This document shows positions 17,801 through 28,720 of a stretch of DNA of 64,000 nt, piece by piece (the stretch's first letter is position 1; each line of letters starts with the position of its first letter). The stretch spans positions 439,001-503,000 of the forward strand of contig OY848922.1 of the NCBI GenBank assembly GCA_963693285.1. The letters are read 5' to 3'. The translations under genes were made by a program, and so were the position numbers. This DNA comes from Xestospongia muta (Eukaryota > Porifera > Demospongiae > Haplosclerida > Petrosiidae). The notes under the pieces are model-generated. The model was not told the DNA's origin and ran no database searches. It saw only the letters and a list, made by a program, of their open reading frames with translations.

Positions 17801-19734
17801 CTCCCTATAAAATTAAACAATGACAATATTTGCACATATAATTCTCTCATACCATCTTCTGCAATGCTGGCTGCATGATGGCTAAAAGGAGATACATCCA
17901 CACTTTTGATCTCACCAGAGTGATATCGTACTAATCTCTCAGGTGGTTTACGCTAATGTTAACAGTAACTGTGATATAAATGGAGGCCATTTCAACTTAC
18001 TGTATGAGACACTACTATATCTGTCTTCCATATAGCTCCTTTGGCATCTTGAGCATACCAAATTGTTGGAGTGTCTGGATTAGTTGACCTTGTTAGTGAC
18101 TTAATACTCACGTCAGAGCCAACCTAAAAAGAAGAGCAAGTTGGTCTAGTATATTATAAAATATAGAACTTGCTTTAATTTCAGTTAATGGCTCTATCTC
18201 ATAGATAGTATTCTCTTCTGTGATATCAGCATTATCAATTGTCTCAAAGTCCCATATCTATTATACACACAATACTTTATAGTGTAACTAATATCATATA
18301 AATACCCTAATATAGCCATCAGCTCCAGCTGATATCAATTCACCTTCGTCCAAATACAAAGATTCTATAGTACCCTGTAATAAGATACGATAATTAGCAT
18401 AATACACTTTGATCTATAATATAATGTAACATAATATAATATAACAAAGTTAGCTCACATTGTGACAGAACTTTTTGCCTTTCTTAGCTAATTCCACTTT
18501 GATAAAACCACCATCCCATAGCAACATGTTACCCCATTCTGTTCCCGAGAGAACTTTACCATCGGGGAGCTCTACATATGCTAAATAACAAAAGATTATA
18601 ACCGAATCAGATATAGAGGTGAATTCTAATGTTTACCAGCTATATCAGTGAGTTCTGTACGACCAAACTTCCCCAAATAACCTTGTAATTTAAGACCAGT
18701 GAATGTGGTTGCCATCTTCCAAAATCGAATATGTCCTGTTCCAGAGGTGGTCAATTGTCCTGGTAGTTCAGGAGAGAATGAAACTCGATAGATATCCTGT
18801 GAGAAAGCCTTGCTCCTGAGAACAATGTTCTCTTTCTCCCAATCCCATACTGTCAACATGTAGTCTGGGTTTCCACCAATACTAGCTAATAGAGTACCAT
18901 CGGGGTTGAAATCCATATGAGAGTATTGCTGTTCAGTACCACCTCGAAGTATTCGATGAAGAACAAGACTGGGATATTGAAATATTGCAATGACCGGTTC
19001 GTGTCCTTTCTCACCGACAGCAAAATAGTTACGAGTAGGATGAACCTGCAAGGAGAAGAGACAGAGTGATGTTCTATCACAACTATAGTGTTTACTGTAA
19101 TAGCTCCTATGCCTCCTCCTCTGAGAGATCTTAAGTAAGTGTGCTTTCCTGTTGATAATGTTAGCAGTACAATCAAGTTACCAGCCGCATGTAATAATGT
19201 GTCCTCATCAAGTGCTAACAAATTGCTACGTTTCTGACACTCGTACCCAAAGCAATGTCTGAAAAAATAATAACCAATTAAGGGAAAAATGGAAAAGTTA
19301 AATTCTTAGAAGTATTACTCTATCTCTCTCAAATACAAAGTGTTAGGATACAGAAATTGAAGAGTGTCTTGTTGCATTGAGCTTGTTAATACAGGTTTGG
19401 AGTAGAGTTCCTCATAGTTGTATGATATAGGTTTGTTATCATCATCTTCTTGCTTAGTGGCCTCAGGTTCAGTAACTTCAATACTGACATCTTTTGGCTT
19501 TTCTAGAGGGCTAGTCTCTGGTTCTTTATCGTCTGTCTCCTTTTCTTGCAGTGGCTCAGAGGTAGGTATTGCCTCAGGTGGTTTTTCTGGAACGTCTTCT
19601 TGTGCCTGAGGCTCAACACTTTCTTGTACTTCTTCTAGTTTTTCAGAGTCCGAAGTGTTTTCTTGAGGTTGTTGTTCATCCTCTTCACTTTCTTTTTTGG
19701 ATTCGTCCTCTGGTTGTTGGAGTGGTTCTGCCAT
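12220..19734 (-). CDS. CFAP44: Cilia- and flagella-associated protein 44 (WDR52)
   Basis: A large multi-exon gene of roughly 1,700-1,850 codons. It starts at ATG 19734 with an acidic Pro/Glu-rich N-terminus, then [11 protein letters not shown] and a long WD40 region (about 19300-16150) with repeats such as [16 protein letters not shown] and [21 protein letters not shown] Glu-rich linker follows (about 16770-16980), then coiled coils (about 16000-12300), including [14 protein letters not shown] and EERLDIEE-type stretches. The end reads [21 protein letters not shown]44 with CFAP43 forms the tether/tetherhead complex of inner dynein arm I1/f on axonemal doublets. [15 protein letters not shown] linker lies near 14530. 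It is divergent from PPP1R11 (98 bp) and convergent with DDX39B. Confidence 0.9.
13929..14148. repeat. Four tandem ~57-67 bp repeats in a CFAP44 intron
   Basis: Four copies of a unit starting ACACAATGTTAATGGAAAGT and running through ACTATACAATACTAAGG begin near 13930, 13986, 14053 and 14110. The third junction contains a short insertion and the last copy has diverged. The array expands one intron and does not touch coding sequence. Confidence 0.85.
14831..14883. repeat. (CA)n microsatellite in a CFAP44 intron
   Basis: An uninterrupted AC/CA dinucleotide run of about 26 units lies between two CFAP44 exons. It is probably length-polymorphic. Confidence 0.95.
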
Positions 19735-19832
19735 GTTGGATTTAATGTTAGGTATCCTAGCAACCAGTCAACTTCACCTTGACTCCGCCTATTATAAATT
19801 GAACTTTGAACCGTGAGTCATCAATCGTAATA

Positions 19833-20427
19833 ATGGCAGAATTACCAACACTTACTGCTATAGAAGAGCCCCAGTCTGAAACTATCACAGTCACTGAAGA
19901 GCCATATTCTCATGTAAGTAGACAGTACTCAATGATACATCTTATCTCCTTCAATATACAGGAAGAACAGTTAGTACTCCATCTTCATAAGCCAAAGTCT
20001 GAAAAGAAGGTGCAATGGGGAGAAGAAGTAATTGATAATGAATTTCTAGGCAAAAAAAGCTCAAAATGTAAGTTGCTTTTGGTTTCAGAAGAGAAGGACT
20101 GGATGTATTTGTTAGTACATGGTATTATGATGTTTCCCTTTGTACTGGATGTTGTCTATATGAAATGTGTGTCCTTATGTAGTCTTTTGTGGTACAACCA
20201 GTAAACCAGTTTTAACTGGAATAAACTGGCTATCTTATCATTTAGATCTTTTATATTGTTATAAACTATTGTTTTAAAATTATTTCTTGTTAGGTTGTTG
20301 TATATATACAAAACCACATCACAATATTGGTGACTCTGATGATGAAAGTGACGATGATTGCTGTCATGAACACAAAGTTGGGCGTGGCCATGTACCTCAT
20401 AAACACAACAGTGATAAGCAGCAATAA
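19833..20427 (+). CDS. PPP1R11: Protein phosphatase 1 regulatory inhibitor subunit 11 (inhibitor-3)
   Basis: Three exons: 19833-19913, 19962-20067 and 20296-20427. They splice to about 105 residues. The core KKVQWGEEVIDNEFLGKK followed by SSKCCCIYTK is the inhibitor-3 signature: a PP1-docking KKVxW motif, VDNE-like box and Cys-rich stretch. An acidic run (GDSDDESDDDCC) and the HEHKVGRGHVPHKH tail follow, as in animal PPP1R11. The family inhibits PP1 and has been reported to have E3 ligase activity. The splice T|GT joining exons 2 and 3 regenerates the triple Cys, which confirms the intron. Start codons of this gene and CFAP44 lie 98 bp apart on opposite strands. Confidence 0.92.
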
Positions 20428-20557
20428 AGTTAATGTAGATATATATTATACTTATTGTTATATATTGTTATAAAGTATTCATGTGCCATCATGTTTCTTC
20501 AACTGTGTCTGTTCTTTTAAACAATAAATTTTACAAGATTAAATGACGGATCAATTT

Positions 20558-21516
20558 TTATTCAGTTTTACGATGTTTCTCTTTTCTTTTTTCAGCTAAA
20601 CCTAGCTCTTGATAAAATCGTTTCCGTAGTAACCGAGTGCTCTGCTGCCGTTTTTCTTCCTCTATTTTTTTCTTTTCCACATGCTTTGCTAATTCTGCAC
20701 TATGCTTTTGTTTTCGTTTCTTTTCTTTCTCACGATGTAATGTGGTTAGTTGCTGTATGAGAGTTCGGACTCGTTTCTCTCCTGGTTCCAACACAACAGC
20801 TCTCTTTCTTGCTATGTTCTTTCTTTTTCTTTTCTCCATTAGTTTAGGACGTGATTTGAATGGTAGTTCTTTTTCCAGTGAGCGAGGAACTTTTAATGGA
20901 TTAAACTTTCTGATTCCTCTCTCTTGCATTCTGTATAGAGAGTCTTTATTTACAGGTGCTTTAACCCCTAGGTCGTGCCGAAGTTGACCTATTGTCTTCA
21001 TTCCCTGCCATTCTTCCTTTTTTCGACAGAGAAGAGTTGTAACTGGATTATAATACCGTGGTACATCCACAGAAAACCAAGTTGGTAAGAATACAATGTC
21101 ACTTGCAAGTAGTTTATCTTCAAAAGTAGCTCGAAATGCACCAACAGGTGAACTGAGTGCTTTTTTGATTTGACCACGTATACCACTAACAGTTCTGACA
21201 GAGGCACCTTCAAATTTAGCACACTCGAGGGCAGAGTTAAACATCCCTTTGATAAATGCTGTATTTTTGAAGATTTTATAAGGAGCACCAGTTAACTTTA
21301 ATTTCTTCACAATCCTAGTGGATTTCTCCATCTCAAGTACAACACCAGTAGCAGTGATATGGAAATCTGACTAATAAAAGAGATGGTTAATTAAGTATGT
21401 CAATATGTCATTAGAACGTACTATAGATGAATTATTGACAGTTTGTATTCCTAACAATCCAGTCCCAGGTGGTGTTACTGGTCCTATAATAATTTATATT
21501 AACAATAGAATACAAA

Positions 21517-21574
<58 letters not shown>

Positions 21575-24500
21575 GTACCATAAAATGAACTGGTACAGTG
21601 CAAATGTTCTGGTGTATATTTCAACATTCTACATCTCATGTTATGATCTTCAATGGAATACACCATCATTGTCTGAAATCTACGCCATCCCATAGATACT
21701 ATCAAAGGATCACGTGTTTTCAAGATCTTCTTGTACCAACGATGTTTCTTTATTCTCACACGAACATATCCCAACTTGTCCTCTCCAGCAAGGAGTCCAC
21801 CTACGATAATAGGGTAGGCTGGGTCAAAATAACGGACAAACTCGCAAGGAACATTCTAAAATAGATAAAAGTGGGTCCTGTTAAGAGGTACATTAACAAC
21901 ACATGTCCTCACTTTGATTTCTAAACGAACATAAGTGCCTGGTTGTGCTCCTTCATATGTTAATCGTTGTTCTGGGTTGAGACTTTCAAATTCTTTTCTG
22001 TTACGTTCTGCTTGTTCTGACATCAGAGACTTCATATCATTGTAATAATTATCCTATAACAATTATTAATTACAATAAATAATAAATATATTATAATAAG
22101 CATTGTATTGAGTATTTAATGAATGATAATAAGTTTTCTATTACCTACAGACATCATACCTCATCCTTCTGGTCATACTCATCATCAAAAGCCTTTTTCA
22201 ACTCTCTTTTCTTTTGTTGCCTTTCATCCTCTCTCTCTTTCTCACCAATGTGATATTCTCCACTCTCTAAGTCTTCAAAATCTCCATACATAGCATCATC
22301 TTCCTCGAGAAGAACTTGAGCATCTAACTCTCTCCAGTCTCCAGTCACAAATAAATGCTTGACTAAAGCAGCATTGTCTTCTAAGAACCAGTCTTGACTG
22401 AGAGAAAGCTTTGATAGAGAAGTGTCCATTTGATGATAAAGTGACTGACGTTGATGTTTAATAGCTGCTTCTCGAACATGAAATAGTCCACCAAGTTCCA
22501 TATCTTCTTCTCTCGACTCTTTGTCCCTTTCAGTTTCAATATCGTGTCCACCATACACCAGCTTTTTCAAAGCAGCTGTTTTCTGAAAACGGTTTTTGAA
22601 TGACTGACTAGCTTTCTCTGTCAAATTTTCCTTCCAGCGAAGATGACCATGTACTTTAGAATTGTTATCATCAGTAATGTCACTGTCAGTGTTGGCATCA
22701 CTACTGACTTCATCTTCAGGTAACGCCTTTGTCTTTTTTATTTTTAATGTTTCTTGAGCTTCTTCTAATATATTGGCACTCTCAGTGTCACTTTGTTCAT
22801 CTTCCCATGACATCTCATCGTAATCTTCACCTTCTTCAGCTTCAATGTCCAGAAAGTCATTGACATCACAATCCTCAGTCTCATTTTTGTCTTCATCCTC
22901 AGTCTCATACTTGTCGTCATCCTCAGTCTCATTTTCATCTTCATCCTCAGTCTCATACTTGTCTTCATCCTCAGCCTCATATTGTGTATTCCCAGCATCA
23001 CTGTCCTCTGATTTATAACTAGTCGAGGAAGTACAAGGTCCTTTATTTTCCTTAGATTGCTTTATCTTTGACTTACGAGCCTTCTGTCTGGTACCAGCAC
23101 TTAATTCCATAGTTTCATTTTCACTATGGCCACTGGAATCATCCTCACTGGAGGTAGCGACACCTCTTAATGTTTTTCTTTTTACTGTCCGAACGTGATC
23201 TTCGTCTTCACTGTCACTTTTCTCACTATCTCCATCACTCCCTCCCTGTGGCTCAAACTCCACCTTTCTTCTTCTTGTCCTCTTGTCATGGTTGGTCAGA
23301 GGAACCGAATCTTGTACCAATTGTAATTCAGAGGTACTCATCTTAGTATCTAGTGGTTGTTGTGTGTCAATTAACGATACTACCATATCATTTGAGTGAG
23401 TTGTTCTCATTGAGTGACTACCTCCTAACTCAATGTACACAGCATCCTAATGATCACATGACAATCACATGATAAATCACGACAATCCATTACCTTGTCA
23501 TATACCATACCACCTACTCCTGCCATTGGAGCATATATTAGTCTTTCTCTCTCATCTAATGACCTCTTCTTTTCTTTATCAGGTAGGGGACAAGGATCAG
23601 GAAGAAGAGACATATCATTAAGTGAGAAATCTCCACATCCTATATTGAATGAAGTATGAAATACAACAAATTGAGTATAAGGTTCTGACCTGGTATGTGA
23701 ACACGAGAACCAGGCTTCATACATGCTCCGCGCATATAGCCAAACAAACAAACAGAGCGATCACATTGAGGATTGGTCTTGATCTCTTCTGGCAATGTTA
23801 ACTGTTCCATTCTTTTACAAAATAGACAAGTCAAAGACTTTTAAAGACTACATTTGGTTCATCTACCTGTCAGTTAAAATATAAGGATGCGAAGACTGCC
23901 ATTCTAGTGGTTTGAACTTCATGACCGAGATAAACCGACCTAAATTATGTAGCTCATTCTTCAAGTATTGACCGTGTCTTAAACCAGTCAGATAAAAGAG
24001 TTTGGCTCCCTGTAATAATAAGATGATTAAGAAATATGACTAGATGAATTTAAATACTTGATATATTTCTGTCCAAAATCTTTGCTTCAATTTCTTTTTA
24101 GTTTTCTTCATGTTCTTATTGTTCTTCATTATATCTAGGTGAGTAAGGATACCCATTACACGAGGAAAACCATGAACTTGTAAAATATTGAGAAACTCAA
24201 ACGTCTCCATTTCAAAACCAAAGCTGGCATCCACGAGTAACAAAACCTAGTTGTACATTGAAATTACAAGAACATGTTTTAAAGACACTTACTAAATCTG
24301 CCACCTTTGCTATGTCAATCATACAATTAATATCATTATTACATTCAACAAAAGTGAGTCGTCGTTTCTTTCCTAAACAAAACAAGTAATATATATACTC
24401 ATCAAAATGGTATTTATAATTATGTTACCTGATACTACAGTGACTGGTCCATATTGATTAGTAAGTGTTTGTCGTGTGAAGTGCTTGACAAGACCTGTGA

Positions 24501-24780
24501 TTAGAGTAGACTTGCCTACTTTTGGTGGACCAACAACAGCTATAAGGACCGGTGGAGGTTCTAATGGTGTCCTGTCTACTTGAGGCAGACGATGTCTCTT
24601 GGTCTTCAAGTCAAGTGTACGACGTTTTGATTTTGCAGCCTTGACAGCACTACGATAAATGAAAGCTTTAGGATTGCGTTGGTTGTCTTTTTCATTTCCT
24701 GCCTTCTTCTTCTTGGTAGCTTTAGATCCAGCCTGTTTCTTACGATGAGACTTTTGTTTAGGCTCATCTGCGAGTTCCAT
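20558..24780 (-). CDS. BMS1: Ribosome biogenesis GTPase BMS1
   Basis: Multi-exon gene of roughly 1,100 codons for the nucleolar GTPase of the 40S/SSU processome that works with RCL1. The N-terminus [16 protein letters not shown] and DRTPLEPPP precede the P-loop [11 protein letters not shown]. Next come [24 protein letters not shown] and THLDIMK (the G-domain and its NKxD-like region), then the AARP2CN region with [20 protein letters not shown] long acidic linker (about 22700-23300) includes an in-frame octapeptide repeat. The C-terminal RIBIOP domain (20558-22060) has [11 protein letters not shown] and a very basic end. The start is the ATG at 24780, since the upstream in-frame codon is GTG. 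Its 5' flank carries one arm of a 36-bp inverted repeat. Confidence 0.93.
21520..21574. repeat. Compound (CT)n(CA)n microsatellite in a BMS1 intron
   Basis: A run of about 15 TC units is followed directly by about 12 AC units, between two BMS1 exons. Confidence 0.95.
22874..22984 (-). repeat. In-frame 24-bp minisatellite coding an acidic octapeptide in BMS1
   Basis: Four 24-bp units encode [24 protein letters not shown] and KNETEDCD in tandem in the acidic linker of BMS1, with a degenerate fifth copy (QYEAEDED) before them. The units alternate K-Y and N-type variants, which suggests duplication of a 48-bp pair. Because the unit is a multiple of three, copy number can change without breaking the frame. 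Confidence 0.85.
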
Positions 24781-24826
24781 TGCTCTTGACACTACACGTG
24801 GGTCTTGCTGGGCATTAATTAGACAG

Positions 24827-24862
24827 CCAGAGAAAGTTATACAAACTTTTAACCCCTTCTTT
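24827..24862 (+). repeat. Left arm of a 36-bp inverted repeat bounding the BMS1-HAUS4 spacer
   Basis: CCAGAGAAAGTTATACAAAC plus the next 16 bases are the reverse complement of 27278-27313, with one mismatch in 36. This arm sits 46 bp upstream of the BMS1 ATG. Partial similarity continues outward (GACAGCC), with a 7-base gap relative to the right arm. It looks like a terminal inverted repeat. Confidence 0.85.
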
Positions 24863-25360
24863 CCCCTTTTTAGAGTTAATACACCTAAATGTATTTATTT
24901 CATAAATAAAAAGCAACACAAAAAACGTTATTAATTTCACATTTCTTTGCAGATAACCTAGACACTTAAAATACAAATAATGTAAATATGCTCCTAAAAA
25001 TAAAATCTCTATATAATTATTACTATTAGTGGCCTCGAATTATGACTTCAATCATAATGATACTGATACCATTGATTTTTTTGTATTTTAATATCATGTC
25101 TTTAATTTTTATTAGACTCTCAATATCAGAATTTCAATGTATCTAATAGACCAGTAAAACCAATTTAAAAATTATTATCTGATCAAGTTTATGCTAATAA
25201 TATTTTAATGAAATTTTCTTTGTTATTCGTATATTTATAATTCCAATTGTATATTTTGTATATACCATACAACTTAATCAAATTTGTGGAATGTTCTCTC
25301 GACAGACTGAGGATCAGTTCTGCTGACATTCCTTTAAATACATTTAAGATTAATAAAAAA

Positions 25361-25742
25361 ACCTTGTGTGTTGTCCAAACTATCTTTCCTGACTTACATC
25401 CTACTGACTCACCTCCTAACTACTCTAATAAAATATTCTTTAAATACTGTTAAAGTGATTTATAATTAAATAGATATATAAATGGATAATTAAAAATGAT
25501 AAAAAAGATTTCTTTATAATTAAATATAATTCTAAATTTATAAAAAAAAAAACCTGTGTGTTGCCCAAACGATCTTTCGTGACTCATTTATTTATAATTA
25601 AATATAATTGTAATTAAAAAAAAACCTGTGTGTAGATATATAAATTGATAATTTTATTTATAATTATAATTAAAATGATATTTTTATTTATAATTATAAT
25701 TAAAAAAAAACCCTTGTGTGTTGCCCAAACGATCTTTCGTGA
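25361..25742. repeat. Three dispersed copies of a ~35-bp motif
   Basis: GTGTGTTGCCCAAACGATCT followed by TTCGTGACTCA occurs near 25553 and 25717 and, diverged, near 25366 (GTGTGTTGTCCAAACTATCT). A truncated copy (CCTGTGTGTAG) is near 25625. Each is preceded by an A-run and AT-rich DNA, like repeated 5' truncations or insertions of one element. Confidence 0.75.
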
Positions 25743-25772
25743 CTCAATTCCACGCAGGCTTCCACTTAGGCT

Positions 25773-26020
25773 CCAGGATTCCCTGCTATTGCTAGCTAGG
25801 ACCGCCGCCTGGCTTGGTAACCCTCGTCCGAAGACGAGGTAATCCTGGCTGGAACGTCGCCCTAACTTGCGAACCAGCCGTACTGGGTTTCTAGCTTCGG
25901 GAATAAATCATCGTCATTACTAAACCGGGACTACAATACACCAAGCCTCTTCTCGTTTAAAGGGAGACTACCAGCCGTATCCTAGTCCGCCTTTCGGATA
26001 CTCCGAAGAGTATGCTGGTA
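25773..26020. other. GC-rich, strongly self-complementary segment (possible structured RNA)
   Basis: Two neighbouring folds can be drawn. The first pairs CCAGGATT (25773-25780) with AATCCTGG (25841-25848) around two hairpins, AGCTAGG/CCTGGCT and CCTCGTC-CGAA-GACGAGG (25822-25839). The second pairs TACCAGC (25969-25975) with GCTGGTA (26014-26020) around TCCG/CGGA and ATACTC-CGAA-GAGTAT (25998-26013). Both are three-way junctions with a CGAA tetraloop in the second hairpin. No tRNA, 5S, hammerhead or other known family fits. A SINE body or an unknown ncRNA are options. Confidence 0.4.
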
Positions 26021-26218
26021 ACCATCTCAGAGGTCATGATGCATTGCAGACGCTGGCCTACAACACACTGGCAACCAAGGATGTTTTGGTTTGCTTATAT
26101 ATTCACTGCAGATTTTGTCTTCATGCCCTTGTGGGGCGCGACTGTGTAGCGTTATGAATCTCATTAACGATAACTATGAATATGATTACTACCATCACCG
26201 AACTAAAAGGCTATAAAA

Positions 26219-26305
26219 ATAACTAAAATTAAAACTATATTTTAAATCGCCAAGAATAAAACTAGTCCAACTTAAGCAAACTAGAACAACACTACTAATT
26301 ATAAT
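26219..26305 (+). repeat. 87-bp direct repeat, copy A
   Basis: ATAACTAAAATTAAAACTAT through AATAAAACTAGTCCAACTTA and AACAACACTACTAATTATAA is repeated at 26693-26779 with about ten differences. Both copies lie inside the BMS1-HAUS4 insertion-like block. They may be relic ends of an inner element of about 0.4 kb. Confidence 0.75.
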
Positions 26306-26692
26306 ATTTTTTATCAGATATATTCTATGCTAGTGGATTCATTCTCATCCTATGACACAGTGAATATAAAAGCTCTATCTTTTGATGAACCTGAGTCTCC
26401 TAGACATACTACAGTGTCCAATAAGAAAACTATACAATTCAATCAAGAAATAAAGCTGATGCAACTTGTTAAAAGTTTGCTAATTTATATTCTCTTAGAA
26501 AATATTAGGGAAAGATTTCTCAAGAACTTCTGAAAAAAGAACATCAACTCGTTGGAAATCTAATGACTTTTATTTAGAGGAACACTCAGTTATAATCAAA
26601 GGCAGGCAGTACATACAGGTGACACTATTATATGAATAAAGCAGCTTGTCACGACTTAAGCAAGTTGTAATCATGAGATTGAACATCAAGGA

Positions 26693-26779
26693 ATAACTAA
26701 AAATAAAACTATTATATTTAAGGCCTAATAATAAAACTAGTCCAACTTCAGCAAACTAGAACAACATTACTAATTATAA
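26693..26779 (+). repeat. 87-bp direct repeat, copy B
   Basis: Second copy of the repeat at 26219-26305, in the same orientation and about 470 bp downstream. The block AATAAAACTAGTCCAACTTC differs from copy A at only a few bases. Sequence between the copies has only short open frames and shows no protein family. Confidence 0.75.
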
Positions 26780-27277
26780 GCTCTTTCTTTTACCAATAAG
26801 TATGGCCTCTGATTTAATAGCTCTCAACTATTGGACACCATTTCACAAGAAATCTTCAAGAACAAATGATAGTTTAAGTAATGGCATGAAACAACCTATG
26901 ACAAAATTAGCATTACTCTGTACAACAGTCATATCTTCATCAAAAAAACAAAGTGTCTTTCACTACAGCAACTATGTCAAAATCAATTCAATCACAAATC
27001 AATATAGCTAAGAAGACACTTGCAAAAAAGATGCAAAAGTTTGTGGAGGGTGTTTTAAAGATGATAATGATAGTCAAAATATTTGTTTTATTGTGTTAGT
27101 TTCATATTACTAACATAAAATATCATTATGTCCTTTTTTGTTACAAAAAATAAAAATTCTTGCCTAAACACTCTTCTTCATTATCTTTTGTTCCTCCAAT
27201 CTAACTTTATAACAGCTCCTTTAGCTCCTCCAGACAAGCAAATTATGCTCACGTGAGAGAATGTAATAAAAACTTGA

Positions 27278-27313
27278 AAAGAAGGGGTTAAAAGTTTGTA
27301 TATCTTTCTCTGG
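27278..27313 (-). repeat. Right arm of the 36-bp inverted repeat, abutting the HAUS4 ATG
   Basis: Reverse complement of 24827-24862 with one mismatch (position 11 of the arm). Only three bases (CTA) separate its outer end from the HAUS4 start codon, so the arm must lie in the HAUS4 5' UTR or promoter. Confidence 0.85.
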
Positions 27314-27316
27314 CTA

Positions 27317-28581
27317 ATGGCTGTCTCTAACAACAGACTACTGACAGTATTACAAGATCATTTATTAGCAGAGGATGGTACAACTAAAAGAACAGCTGAC
27401 AAGTTAAAAGAAGTGAGAATTAAATTTGCACACTTGCATAATATAATAAACAGTCTTATCAGATATGTATGCATACATCACATGTAATTCATGTGTAATT
27501 GCTTACATTTGTAGACACAAGCATCATTTAAAAGAAGTCGATTAAATTATTTGCGTCTGGAATGTCTTATTCGGTTACTAAGAGCTCACGGACGAGACAA
27601 CAAAGTATTACAACAAAGACTGACATTAGGAAAAGGTAACCAGTTCAAGGATATCCTCCATTGGGATGAACACCATTGGAAAACAGCACTTCCATCAAAC
27701 AAAGAATGGACTGCCAAAAGAAAGATAGTCATAGAAGCAGTGACAGAACTTAGTGCTGTTGGACATGAAGACCTAGCAATGTGGCTGTTAGGCACTGAGA
27801 GAGGTACACACACTTGTAATTAAGTGACATAATGGAACTAATCGTTGTATATGTGGGTCATTTAGATCAGGTGTAATGTGTTTGATATATAACTCAACTG
27901 TGTTCCCTCCTTTTTCAAGGATCACAGTCAATGAGTCAGCTGTCTGTTCTACTGAGAGAAAGATATCAGAATCTTGAACAAATGGAAAAGCAGATTCTAA
28001 AGTTACAAAATGACATTTACTCTAAAGGACTAGAGCATTACAAAGTATGTTTGTGATATAATGACATCACTTGACCTCTGCCCTCTTCAGTTATTAAGCG
28101 AGAACTGTGAAACGTTATGGAGACTAATCTCGGAGTACCAATCTAATCATTTAACTGTTAACACTGCTAATGATGTGACGTTCCTTACTGAAAAAACTCG
28201 AGCGTTAGAATTAAAACTGATGTAAGTATTTCAAGTTACATTTTATTAAGAGGGTCCTCCCCTATATCATCATAGTGTTATTAAACTCCAGTTAATGGTG
28301 GCAACTTACTCACCAGATAAAGTGGCAGCTCTTAAACACATCAGGTAAATAACAATTTACAGTTCTCTTAGTCTCTGCCCATTCATAGAACTCATTTAGA
28401 CGCTACCCAACAGCAGCTGGAGTCACAACTGATAGAAACTCGCCAAGCACTTGATCATTATCAGACATTGGGTCCTAACTTTGTCTCACTGAGTCAAGAC
28501 TATCATCAAATAAAACTGGACATTGAAAACAAACAATGGGCCTTGAAAGAACTAGGCAAGTCTCAGCAGCTGCCATCATAA
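27317..28581 (+). CDS. HAUS4: Augmin complex subunit HAUS4
   Basis: About seven exons, ~330-360 residues, all helical/coiled-coil. The C-terminal exons align with human HAUS4: LMVATYSPDKVAALKHIR, then ATQQQLESQLIETRQALDHY, QTLGPNFVSLSQDYHQIK and ENKQWALKELGK, ending at 28581. HAUS4 is part of the eight-subunit augmin complex that recruits gamma-tubulin to spindle microtubules for branching nucleation. The start MAVSNNRLLTVLQDHL at 27317 is the first in-frame ATG and directly follows the inverted-repeat arm; an upstream start inside the repeat block is possible but not seen. The N-terminal half is more diverged than the C-terminal half. It converges with TRNT1. Confidence 0.82.
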
Positions 28582-28720
28582 ATCATACCAGATCATTCTC
28601 CGTTGCTCCCTTTCATAACAGCACATTAAAACACACATCAGTTTATATATGTTATGTGACATTCTTACTGTTACAGCTGTTTAAATCATTGAAAACACTA
28701 AAATAATATAACTCCTATTA

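Larger units (their letters stand above)
24863..27277. mobile_element. 2.4-kb insertion-like block between inverted repeats, no intact gene
   Basis: The block separates BMS1 and HAUS4, a divergent pair that would otherwise be under 100 bp apart. It is very AT-rich on both sides of a distinctly GC-richer core (about 25735-26150). It contains a thrice-used motif (GTGTTGCCCAAACGATCTTT) and an 87-bp direct repeat. No frame of useful length or recognisable transposase, integrase or reverse transcriptase was found, so a non-autonomous DNA transposon or nested insertions is the best reading. No clean target-site duplication could be defined. A long regulatory spacer is the alternative. Confidence 0.5.

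Noticed and set aside
25645..25842. Protein-coding gene in the BMS1-HAUS4 spacer
   Set aside because: Open frames here are short, begin in AT-rich runs and overlap the foldable GC-rich segment. None shows a protein family or plausible splicing.
25773..25848. A tRNA or hammerhead ribozyme in the 76-nt fold
   Set aside because: The length and stems are suggestive, but there is no T-loop GGTTCRA box or anticodon arm, and the hammerhead core (CTGATGA and GAAA) is absent on both strands.
26327..27011. Two short open frames (near 26327 and 26802) as transposon-encoded proteins
   Set aside because: Both are under 70 codons, contain no catalytic motifs and follow repeat copies, so chance frames are more likely.
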